A stretch of DNA of 64,000 nt. Source: Bacteriovorax stolpii (GTDB lineage Bacteria > Bdellovibrionota > UBA2428). This document shows, piece by piece, positions 35,720 through 43,872 of the stretch (positions are counted from its first letter, which is position 1; the number at the start of each line of letters is the position of its first letter). The notes under the pieces are model-generated. The model saw only the letters and a list, made by a program, of their open reading frames with translations, made no database searches and was not told the origin of the DNA. A program made the position numbers and the translations under genes. The stretch covers positions 25,381-89,380 of the forward strand of contig CAMCVE010000012.1 of NCBI GenBank assembly GCA_945881775.1. The letters are read 5' to 3'.

Positions 35720-37134
35720 CCCTGCAACTTGCTTACGTCATCGCGATGATCGAGCAAGTCGGATTTGGACTCTTGGTCGTCGCCCTGGTTTTTGTTTGTT
35801 GGGATGATATCAAGCGTGGTCTTTTAGGTCTGCGTTCTCCCGGGACCTTTGCTCCTGTTGCGATTTTTGTTGGAGTCGGTGTTTCTGTGACCGGATTCAT
35901 GGCCCTTAACTGGGACCTTTTGCCTCTCGCCATTTCCATCGGTGCCGCGGCTGTCTTTGGACTGCTTTCGACGCGTTTTGCACTTTGTTTTTCGGTGGGT
36001 GCTCTGCTTCTGAGACCCTGGGAAGTTTTACCAGAAAACGACTTTCTCGGCGTGCTGCCGCGTGGCCTTGCGCTCCTCTTAGTCGGAACAGGTCTGCTAA
36101 GGCTTCGCGGCACGCGAGATTGGCGCTTGCTTGTGACGCCTGAGGACGGAGCCGTACTGGGATTTGCTTTTGTGAGCTATCTCTCCACATTTGTGGCTCC
36201 TTCTCTTTTTAATTCTCAAGCCGATTGGATGCTTACATTTTCCAAGTCGCTCATGATCTTCGTGTTGATTCGTCTCTTCGCGCGCCGGAAGTCCGACGTG
36301 GCTGCTTTGTGTCTCACGCTCGGGATCGTTGGAATGACGCTTGTCGCGATCACCTTGTACCGCATGGAGGCCGACCCTCGGCTCGGACAGACGGGCGCGC
36401 GTGCGGATCTTTTTGGACTCATAGGAGACCCTAATGATTTGGCTGCGACGCTTCTTCTTGCGGCGCCACTTCTTATGGGTGAGCTCAGACACTGGATTCC
36501 CCTCAAGGCTGTGCGCATGGCGATCATCGCTGCTTTGTCTGTTCTCTCAATATGGGTGATTGTTCAGACGCAGTCCCGCGGAGCCTTTATCGGGGTTCTT
36601 GCAGCCATGGCTGCGCTCCTGTTCGTCGCTCTGAGAACTCCGAAGCGACTGCTCCTCGCGCTTCCGCTGATTCTGGCTTTGTCGGGAGGTCTATTGTTCC
36701 GAACGATTCAACGAAGCGAGTCGGACCTTTCATCTTCGAGTTCGAGTCGAATGGCTTACTGGGTGGCGGGTTGGAGAATGGCGATTCGGCATCCTCTCAC
36801 AGGTGTTGGCTACGGGGCTTATCCACTGCGCTTCGAGGAGTACGCAGACTCTGACAAAGTCGAAGGCAAGCTTCGCACGGCGCATTCGACGTGGGTTCTA
36901 GCCCTTGCTGAGACGGGGCTCCTCGGCGGAGCTCTGCTCGTGCTGGCGGTGATCGGGTCGTTTTTTCGTGTTTTCAAAAGACGCTTCGATGAGCCCGCCG
37001 TTTTTGTGGCGTTTGTCGGGTATTTCGCGGCAGCGACTTTTCTTTCGCACACCTACCTGTTGCACCCCTACCTTTTGATCGGAATTGCATTGTGCGCTCG
37101 TGATGAGCGTCCCGAGGAGCTTAGGATTTTGTGA
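35716..37134 (+). CDS. O-antigen ligase/polymerase (Wzy-like) membrane protein
   Basis: Multi-TM; QTQSRGAFIGVLAAMAALLF and HPLTGVGYGAYPLRFEEY with HSTWVLALAETGLLGG, typical of Wzy_C. Confidence 0.85.
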   Translation: MTLQLAYVIAMIEQVGFGLLVVALVFVCWDDIKRGLLGLRSPGTFAPVAIFVGVGVSVTGFMALNWDLLPLAISIGAAAVFGLLSTRFALCFSVGALLLRPWEVLPENDFLGVLPRGLALLLVGTGLLRLRGTRDWRLLVTPEDGAVLGFAFVSYLSTFVAPSLFNSQADWMLTFSKSLMIFVLIRLFARRKSDVAALCLTLGIVGMTLVAITLYRMEADPRLGQTGARADLFGLIGDPNDLAATLLLAAPLLMGELRHWIPLKAVRMAIIAALSVLSIWVIVQTQSRGAFIGVLAAMAALLFVALRTPKRLLLALPLILALSGGLLFRTIQRSESDLSSSSSSRMAYWVAGWRMAIRHPLTGVGYGAYPLRFEEYADSDKVEGKLRTAHSTWVLALAETGLLGGALLVLAVIGSFFRVFKRRFDEPAVFVAFVGYFAAATFLSHTYLLHPYLLIGIALCARDERPEELRIL

Positions 37135-38744
37135 TGTCAAAGAGAAGTTGGTCGCGTGGTGTTTTGTTGCTAATTTTCATGGGGACGACCTCTTTTGCTC
37201 ACGCTGCTTCAGAGGCCACATGGAAGATCAAAAAAGCGCAGTGGTCTGCGGCCGATGATAAGGCGTATTCCGACTTCATCCAAAAGCTCGGTGAAAGCTC
37301 CTGCTCGACGACGGGTGCCTGTCTGGACAGCGAAGCCAACCCCTACCGCGCGCGCAATCCGAGCTTTGTGAAGTCGGTGTCTTCGGACTGTTCGCGTTTT
37401 CCGTATCTTTTGAGACTCTACTTTGCGTTCATGAACGATCTGCCATTCTCGTACGTGGCTAAGGTTTCTGCTCTAGGGAGATCGGGCGACATTGCTCAGT
37501 CTCCAGAGGGCAATACCGTTGTCGCGCGTCGTTCAATCAAAGGTGGAATCACGCTTCGCAAAGCGGTTTCCGAGATGATGTCTCTGACCTCATCGGGGAT
37601 GTACCGAATTTCCCCGCGCGAAGATGTGAAGTCAAAAAATGTATTCCCCGATTTCTATCCCGTGGCTCTCGAGCGATCCGCCATACGACCCGGGACTTTG
37701 ATCTATGATCCCAACGGCCATGTCGCGATGGTTTACAAGGTCGATCCGTTTGGAAGAGTGCGTTTCATGGACGCGCATCCCGACAATTCCATCACGCGTG
37801 GCACCTATGGCGAGCGTTTTGCGCGTAGCCGCCCGGCGCTCGCTGCGGGCCTTAAAAACTGGCGTCCGATCACACTCACCACGTCCGGCGATATTGTCGG
37901 CGCTAAGAATGCGGAGATCTCAGACTACAGCCTCATTCAGTATACGGGAACGCATCCCTCCACGGATCCCGAATGGGAATGGAGGCAGAACCGTTTTGTG
38001 GTCGAGGGAGTGGACTTTGAGTTTTACGACTACTTGCGCTTGAAGCTTGCTGAGAAAAAGTTTCGCTTTGATCCCATCCAAGAGACGCGCGACTTGCTTG
38101 AGGGGCTGTGTTTCGATTTGCGGGACCGGGTCGAATCCGTTCAGGAAGCTCTTCAGAATGGCATTGCCGACAAGGAACATCCCGCGATGATCCCTGCAAA
38201 CATCTATGGGAGCGAGGGCGAGTGGGGAGTCTTCTCGACGCCCTCGCGAGATGCGCGGCTCAAGTTGGCTTTCCTTGAAACTGAGCGGAAGTTGAAGCAA
38301 TTTCTTCAGCTCGTCGCGGTCTCCTCAGACCGCGTGATTTACAGCGGCGGAGTCGAAGACTTGCGTCTCGAAATGCGTGCACTGGTTGAGGCTTCCCACG
38401 AGTCGTGTCGCTTGAGCTATCGGAATTCGCGCGGCGATGAGCAGAGCTTCGGAATTGCTGACATTGAGGGACGCCTCTGGGATTTGTCTTTTGATCCCTA
38501 TCATTGCCCTGAACTTCGTTGGGGAGCCCGAGACGTTGAGCTCGAGTCGTGCCGCGATTCGAGCTTGAAGCGCGAATGGTACGACGCCGAGATCCAGCTT
38601 CGAGCCCGTGTGGATCGAGGCGAGCCCGTCCGAGGGCGGGACAGATCGCTCTCGGATCTCTGGAACGAGGTCCGCCAGGGACCGGATTCTCGTCCCGCAC
38701 GGGTTGATTTCCTGAAAGCCATCGAAACAGGTGGTGGGATATAG
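37131..38744 (+). CDS. secreted protein with NlpC/P60-like region
   Basis: Signal peptide; DCSRFPYLLRLYFAF followed by PGTLIYDPNGHVAMVYKV and DAHPDNS, consistent in order with Cys/His of NlpC/P60-like folds. Confidence 0.5.
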   Translation: MMSKRSWSRGVLLLIFMGTTSFAHAASEATWKIKKAQWSAADDKAYSDFIQKLGESSCSTTGACLDSEANPYRARNPSFVKSVSSDCSRFPYLLRLYFAFMNDLPFSYVAKVSALGRSGDIAQSPEGNTVVARRSIKGGITLRKAVSEMMSLTSSGMYRISPREDVKSKNVFPDFYPVALERSAIRPGTLIYDPNGHVAMVYKVDPFGRVRFMDAHPDNSITRGTYGERFARSRPALAAGLKNWRPITLTTSGDIVGAKNAEISDYSLIQYTGTHPSTDPEWEWRQNRFVVEGVDFEFYDYLRLKLAEKKFRFDPIQETRDLLEGLCFDLRDRVESVQEALQNGIADKEHPAMIPANIYGSEGEWGVFSTPSRDARLKLAFLETERKLKQFLQLVAVSSDRVIYSGGVEDLRLEMRALVEASHESCRLSYRNSRGDEQSFGIADIEGRLWDLSFDPYHCPELRWGARDVELESCRDSSLKREWYDAEIQLRARVDRGEPVRGRDRSLSDLWNEVRQGPDSRPARVDFLKAIETGGGI

Positions 38745-38801
38745 GCTTAAATATCCGAATTAATTTAATTTAATTAAAGGACGAAACAGGCCTATAAAAC
38801 A

Positions 38802-38831
38802 TTGACGCGGTGCAGCTTAGTCCGGTATAAG
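38802..38831 (+). promoter_or_regulatory. candidate sigma70-type promoter for the tolC-like gene
   Basis: TTGACG (38802-38807), 18-nt spacer, TATAAG (38826-38831), about 36 nt before the ATG at 38868. Confidence 0.45.
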
Positions 38832-38867
38832 GGACACCGCAAAGCTCTCTACAAAAAAGGAAGTGCC

Positions 38868-40295
38868 ATGCTCTCACCTATTAGAAAAATTTCTTTCGTC
38901 GCGGTTGCTGTGTTTGGTCTTGTTGTTGTTCAGCAGGCAAAGGCTGAGTCGCAGTCTTCTGTTTTGACTTTGAACAAGGCCAAAGAAATTGCGGTCCAGC
39001 AGAGTCCTACACTCGGTGCCGCTCAGGAGCGCATCACGCAAGCTTCTTGGAGAATCCGCGAAGCAGCGGCCAAGTATTATCCCAATCTGCGTTTTGTGAG
39101 CAGTGCGACCGGATATCTGCGCACGCCCATAACCGATCGTAACGTTTCCCAAGGTCGCAGCTCCGATCCCTACGTTCTCTTTGGAAATTATCTCGAGTCG
39201 ACCTGGGTCGTCTTCGATGGCTTCCAAAGGAAATTCGAAAAAATCAATGCTCAACATCAGGCTCGCGTCGCTCGCTCCCTGCTCGCCGATGAGCATCGTC
39301 TCTTGGCACTTTCCGTAGCCAAAGCCTACTCAGGCGTCATGATGGCGCGAGAGAACGTGCGCCTAGCTGGCGAGCGCCTGAAGCTCCAAGAAGATCTTGT
39401 GGAATCATTCTCGGGTCCTGTGGATGGTGTGGACACTTCCCGTAGTGTTGGTGATGTCGACAGCGAGTACGCGCAAGTCGCCGAACTCGAGCGTCTCAGA
39501 GAAGAAATCGTGACAGCCAAGCTCGACGAAGAGATCGCGCGCATGGTCCTTGCTGAACTCATGAACGATTCAAGCGGACGTATCGAGTCCGAAATTTCTG
39601 AAGTCCCCACTCTTTCGAAAGAATTCCGTAGCAAGATCGCCAGTACAGAAGACACCTATGCGATCTACTCAGCGCTCTCCAAGCGTCAAGATCTCGAAGC
39701 TGCAAGCGCTCGTATCAGCGGTCGTGGTGCTCTCATTAAAGTTGAGAAGGCCAGTGGCATGCCCCGTGTGATTCTCGAAGCACGTGCGGGTTACCAGTCT
39801 GTCGACAACTACTCCTTCAATAAGGACAATCAAGATGTCTACGGCGGTATCCGCGTTGAATGGGACATCTTCGACGGAAATCTGCGTCGTGCACGCGTGA
39901 AAGAAGCTGAAGCTGCGGAGCGCGAAGCCACCCAGGAGCTCATGGCCAAGACAGCTCAAGTGAGACGGGAAGTGCTTGTCGCACGCGCCCAAGTTCGCTC
40001 GAGCATGGTGATCGTGGACGGTCGCCTGAAAGCGCTACAAACGGCAAGCAGCAAACGCGATCAAGTGCGCGAACGTCTCCAAGCAGGTATCGCTACCAAT
40101 ACCGAGATGGCATTTGCCGAACAGCTCTTGGTGAGCGAAAAAGCTCGCATGAGCGCCGCTAGCATCGAAGTCCTTAGCGCCTACGAAAACTACATGGCCG
40201 CAATTGCAGAGAACCTTCCTGCCCCAAAGAAGGTTGCTATTGTGACTGTAGAACCTGCGAAGAAAGCTAAGAAGTCCAAGTCCGGCAAGAAGTGA
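38868..40295 (+). CDS. TolC-family outer membrane protein
   Basis: MLSPIRKISFVAVAV signal peptide; LTLNKAKEIAVQQSPTLGAAQERITQA; VYGGIRVEWDIFDGNLRRARVKEAEA; RVRERLQAGIATNTEMAFAEQLL-type second repeat. Confidence 0.9.
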   Translation: MLSPIRKISFVAVAVFGLVVVQQAKAESQSSVLTLNKAKEIAVQQSPTLGAAQERITQASWRIREAAAKYYPNLRFVSSATGYLRTPITDRNVSQGRSSDPYVLFGNYLESTWVVFDGFQRKFEKINAQHQARVARSLLADEHRLLALSVAKAYSGVMMARENVRLAGERLKLQEDLVESFSGPVDGVDTSRSVGDVDSEYAQVAELERLREEIVTAKLDEEIARMVLAELMNDSSGRIESEISEVPTLSKEFRSKIASTEDTYAIYSALSKRQDLEAASARISGRGALIKVEKASGMPRVILEARAGYQSVDNYSFNKDNQDVYGGIRVEWDIFDGNLRRARVKEAEAAEREATQELMAKTAQVRREVLVARAQVRSSMVIVDGRLKALQTASSKRDQVRERLQAGIATNTEMAFAEQLLVSEKARMSAASIEVLSAYENYMAAIAENLPAPKKVAIVTVEPAKKAKKSKSGKK

Positions 40296-40319
40296 TTTAA
40301 AGACCTACGGGTTCAGGCG

Positions 40320-40709
40320 TCAGTCTTCTGGAGACGCCTGACCTGTTCGAGCCGCATAGTGAATGCGGTCGTAGTGCTCTAAATCGAAGGCCTCAATGTT
40401 TTCAAGCTGGGCCTCCGAGAGACCCCGATAGATGTGCGAGCAGTTGTAACAAACCAGCGCGAGTTTACGAGTGTGAGCAAAGTAGCGGTCTACCACCAGA
40501 GCTACGAGCATCGGGCTCATGAACGTGAACCACCCAAAACCCATCCCCATCAAAACAAAACTCACAAGTGAAGCCACCGTGACCACGCCGACTCCAATAG
40601 AGCGGCGGAAGTCCGGCTGTTTGTAGAATGCGCTAGAGGCGCAGCTCTCGCACTTGGCGGGAACTGCGCTCACCTGAGAGGCGGAGCCTGAAAGCCCCAA
40701 GAGGCTCAT
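40320..40709 (-). CDS. small membrane protein with paired CxxC motifs
   Basis: CESCASS ... two hydrophobic segments ... CYNCSH. Confidence 0.6.
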   Translation of the reverse strand: MSLLGLSGSASQVSAVPAKCESCASSAFYKQPDFRRSIGVGVVTVASLVSFVLMGMGFGWFTFMSPMLVALVVDRYFAHTRKLALVCYNCSHIYRGLSEAQLENIEAFDLEHYDRIHYAARTGQASPED

Positions 40710-41446
40710 GCGCGGAGTTTTCCAAGAGTCGCGACAACGTCTTCAACGTGGCCTTCGACGCTAACGGGTTGCCATACGTGAGCCACGGTGTCGCCTTTGA
40801 GCAGGAGAGTCGTGCGCTCGACGCCCATGTATTCACGTCCCATATATTGCTTTTTGCGCCAGAGTCCGAAATGCCCAATCAACTTTTTATCGCTGTCGGA
40901 GAGAAGGGTGAAATTGAGGTCGTACTTCTCGATAAATTTGCGGTGATCTGCGGGTGAGTCGGGGCTCACTCCGAGCACTTGCACGCCATCGCCAACAAGG
41001 TTGTTCATATGGTCGCGGAAGGAGCAGGCTTGCTTGGTGCAACCAGGGGTGTCGTCTTTAGGGTAGAAATACAGAACAGTCCAGGGTGAGGAGAGCAGCT
41101 GCTCGCCGAGATCAACTTCGTGGTCGCCCTGGTCGAGCAAGGTCACGGTGGGCACTTGCGAGGAGACGGCAATCTTGGCGTAGCTGACTTCGCTAGCGGC
41201 CTTTTTAGGTGCTGGAGCTTTTGCGGGGGCCGTTGCTTTTTTTGCAGGAGCTTTTTTGGCCGGAGCTTTTTTAGCGGCGGCTTTTTTGGGAGCTGCTTTT
41301 TTTGCCGCGACTTTTTTCTTCGCGACTTTTTTTGCGGGTTTTTTGGAAGCCGTTTTTTTCTTGGGGGCGGCTTTTTTTGCGGGAGCTTTTTTGCTCGCGG
41401 TTTTCTTGGCGGGGGTTTTCTTTGTTTTCTTTTTCTTCGTGGCCAT
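40706..41446 (-). CDS. peroxiredoxin (Bcp/AhpC-TSA type) with N-terminal Lys/Ala-rich histone-H1-like tail
   Basis: About 85-residue (KKA/PAKKA)n tail, then LYFYPKDDTPGCTKQACSFRDHMNNL (Bcp catalytic motif). Confidence 0.93.
   Translation of the reverse strand: MATKKKKTKKTPAKKTASKKAPAKKAAPKKKTASKKPAKKVAKKKVAAKKAAPKKAAAKKAPAKKAPAKKATAPAKAPAPKKAASEVSYAKIAVSSQVPTVTLLDQGDHEVDLGEQLLSSPWTVLYFYPKDDTPGCTKQACSFRDHMNNLVGDGVQVLGVSPDSPADHRKFIEKYDLNFTLLSDSDKKLIGHFGLWRKKQYMGREYMGVERTTLLLKGDTVAHVWQPVSVEGHVEDVVATLGKLRA
41190..41440. repeat. low-complexity KKAPAKKA-encoding tract with A6-A7 homopolymers on the coding strand
   Basis: Plus strand shows recurring gctttttt/gcttttttt units (for example near 41235 and 41295). 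Confidence 0.85.
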
Positions 41447-41464
41447 GATCTTTATGACTCCTCG

Positions 41465-41806
41465 TTATTTTTTTCGCTTGTCTTTGATTCTCTTAGGGTT
41501 GGGGACCCAGACAGTCGTCGACTTTTTTACAACAGCCTGACACGCGAGTCTTTCCTTTGTTATGAAAAACACATTCCCGAGCAAGGACTTCTCAGCCATC
41601 TCCATGGGCTCAAACGCCTCAGCTCCACCCTCTTTGACGATCACTCGGCAATCGGCACATGAAGGAGAGCCGCCACAAGTCTGCTGAATAAGAACGCCGG
41701 CACGGTACGCAACCTGTGCGACGGTCTCGCCTGCTGAGGCATCGGTGCTCAGGTCCCTATCGGGGCCAGAGTCTTGTTCACAGAGGAAACGAATGCGTAG
41801 GGTCAT
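41465..41806 (-). CDS. 2Fe-2S ferredoxin
   Basis: QQTCGGSPSCADCRV (C-x5-C-x2-C) plus RLACQAVV; start MTLRIRFL. Confidence 0.85.
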   Translation of the reverse strand: MTLRIRFLCEQDSGPDRDLSTDASAGETVAQVAYRAGVLIQQTCGGSPSCADCRVIVKEGGAEAFEPMEMAEKSLLGNVFFITKERLACQAVVKKSTTVWVPNPKRIKDKRKK

Positions 41807-41856
41807 TTTTGAATCTCGGGATCTTGGGGTAGAATTCAACATGGGTGGGCTATCAC

Positions 41857-43038
41857 ATGCAAGTTAAAGCTTTGAAGATACGTAACGTTTCGATTGCGGC
41901 TGTCGCGCTTGTTGTGGCGTGCGCCAGTGTCTCCAAATATCGCTGGCCTGAGACCAACCCCTTTGCGGCTCTTGTCGACAAGGACCTCAATGCTGCAGCC
42001 AAGGGACGCACGCCGCTTAGACTCGTTTTTGCGAGCAATGTGATGGGTGAAGTCGAGCCTTGTGGGTGTGCCGTTGGCCCCAAGGGGGGACTCGATCGTC
42101 GTCTGAATTTCCTCGAGACTCAGGTCGTGGCTCAAGCCAAAGAGTGGCCGTTTGTCGTGGCGGATGCCGGCAATGCGATTCTTCCCACGCCCCGCGTCGA
42201 CGAGGCTCGTCTGGAGTCTTATCGCGAAGTCGCCCGCAGGCTTTTGAAGGCTCATAAAGAAATGGGCGTCGCGGTGCAGAACGTTGGCTACCTCGATCTT
42301 GGCTTTGGCGTAGATTTCCTGAAGAAAGTTTCAGAAGAGACCGGGCTCCCCATGATCTCGGCGTCGTGGATGGGCGAAGATGGGGTGCTTGTTTTTGCTC
42401 CGACCCACACCGTTAAAGTATCGGATGCGGTTTCTGTCACTTTTGTCGGGCTCTCTGCTGGGCTTGAGGGGGCGCGTCCCGATCTCAAACTTAAAGTTCG
42501 CGACGCCTCGGCAAGTCTTAAAGAGGCGCTCGCTTCGATCCCCGAAACGCACGTTGTGGTTGTTCTGAGTGATCTCGGGCAGCCCAAAGATGAAGAGCTC
42601 GCCCGCGAATTCTCAACCCGCTCTATGGTCTTTGTAGGATCGCGCGACATGGGCGGCGTCTCACTCCCCAAGCAGTCGGGTTTTTCGCTACTGGTGCAGG
42701 CGCAGTTCCGAGGCCAGCAGTGGGGACTTGTGGATGCGATGATTCAGCCCAAGGCTAAGGGTTGGGTCCTGCTCGAGAAAATGGCCGACTTTGAGAAGCT
42801 GTGGTCCCAGCTTGTCGCGCGTCGGGATAGGGACCGCGAACGTCTCAAGTCGAGTCATGAACTCACACTCGAAGAAGCGCGCCACTCCGAGACGGCTAAG
42901 GATCTGATGACCTACGCACCCACGGATTACGCTGAGAAGTCGGTGTATCGCTATCGTCTCGAAGACCTCGGCGACGAGTATCGCAAGACCAATCGTCTCA
43001 GTGAGCCGATGCGCCAAATGATCCGCCTTAAGCAGTAG
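41857..43038 (+). CDS. lipoprotein with UshA/5'-nucleotidase-like region
   Basis: AALVVACAS lipobox-like; LRLVFASNVMGEVEPCGCAVGPKGGLDRRLNFLE, FVVADAGNA, VQNVGYLDLGFG. Confidence 0.5.
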   Translation: MQVKALKIRNVSIAAVALVVACASVSKYRWPETNPFAALVDKDLNAAAKGRTPLRLVFASNVMGEVEPCGCAVGPKGGLDRRLNFLETQVVAQAKEWPFVVADAGNAILPTPRVDEARLESYREVARRLLKAHKEMGVAVQNVGYLDLGFGVDFLKKVSEETGLPMISASWMGEDGVLVFAPTHTVKVSDAVSVTFVGLSAGLEGARPDLKLKVRDASASLKEALASIPETHVVVVLSDLGQPKDEELAREFSTRSMVFVGSRDMGGVSLPKQSGFSLLVQAQFRGQQWGLVDAMIQPKAKGWVLLEKMADFEKLWSQLVARRDRDRERLKSSHELTLEEARHSETAKDLMTYAPTDYAEKSVYRYRLEDLGDEYRKTNRLSEPMRQMIRLKQ

Positions 43039-43041
43039 CCC

Positions 43042-43872
43042 TCAGATGATGGGACTAATCTCCCGAACGCTAATAGAATTCTTTTCTTTGAGATCCAGGA
43101 GCTTCAGGAAGCGGTTGAGGCGACCTGGGGTATCAGGATTGTCTGTGAACACGAGGTCCATCGTGTGAGGGGCCTGACTCTTCTTTGAAGAGGCCAGCAG
43201 CGTGGCCACGAGAGGCTCGTTCCTAAGCGCTTCACCCGCGTGGACAAATTTCAAATGCGCGAATTCTCGACGGAGCGAATCGAGCAAGAACGGATAGTGC
43301 GTGCAGCCCAGGATCGCGATGTCGCCGGGCCGCGCTTCAGAGGCGAGATACTTCTGGATCACCCACTTGAGGGCGGGGCCTTCGGTGATGCCCTCTTCAA
43401 CAAAGGGCACAAAAAGGGGACACGCTACCGAGCGCACTTCACCCGTAAAACCCTTAAGTCGGAGTTCTCTCTCATAGGCACCGCTCGAGACTGTGGCCTG
43501 GGTGGCGAGCACGAGAACACGTTGGGGTTTCATGCGGAGCGCCTCGCGGCACGAGGGTTCGATCACTCCGAGGAAAGGAATTTTACGTTCCTCAAGGAGC
43601 GGACGAATCGTGTCCAAGGCGTAAGCACTTGCGGTGTTGCAGGCGACAATGAGCAAATCAGGACGAGGGTAGCGAGACTCATCGAGGAGGTGGCGGATAC
43701 TCTCTAGGGTAAGTTGCGAGATGCGACGTGCAGACTTTGGGCCGTAAGGAAGATTTGCCAGATCCCCAAGGTATGTGATTTGGCCCCCGTGGGAACTCGT
43801 GAGCAGCGGCGCCAAGGCGCTGAGTCCTCCGAGGCCAGAGTCAAAGGCGGCGAGCGTAAACGTCGGGCTCAC
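43042..43872 (-). CDS. murI: glutamate racemase
   Basis: FDSGLGGLSAL, YLGDLANLPYG, ACNTASAYALD, ILGCTHYPFL. Confidence 0.94.
   Translation of the reverse strand: MSPTFTLAAFDSGLGGLSALAPLLTSSHGGQITYLGDLANLPYGPKSARRISQLTLESIRHLLDESRYPRPDLLIVACNTASAYALDTIRPLLEERKIPFLGVIEPSCREALRMKPQRVLVLATQATVSSGAYERELRLKGFTGEVRSVACPLFVPFVEEGITEGPALKWVIQKYLASEARPGDIAILGCTHYPFLLDSLRREFAHLKFVHAGEALRNEPLVATLLASSKKSQAPHTMDLVFTDNPDTPGRLNRFLKLLDLKEKNSISVREISPII

Noticed and set aside
41120-41662. Plus-strand Phe/Gly-rich ORF (FFGRSFFSGGFF...)
   Set aside because: Artifact of the reverse complement of the Lys/Ala-rich tail.
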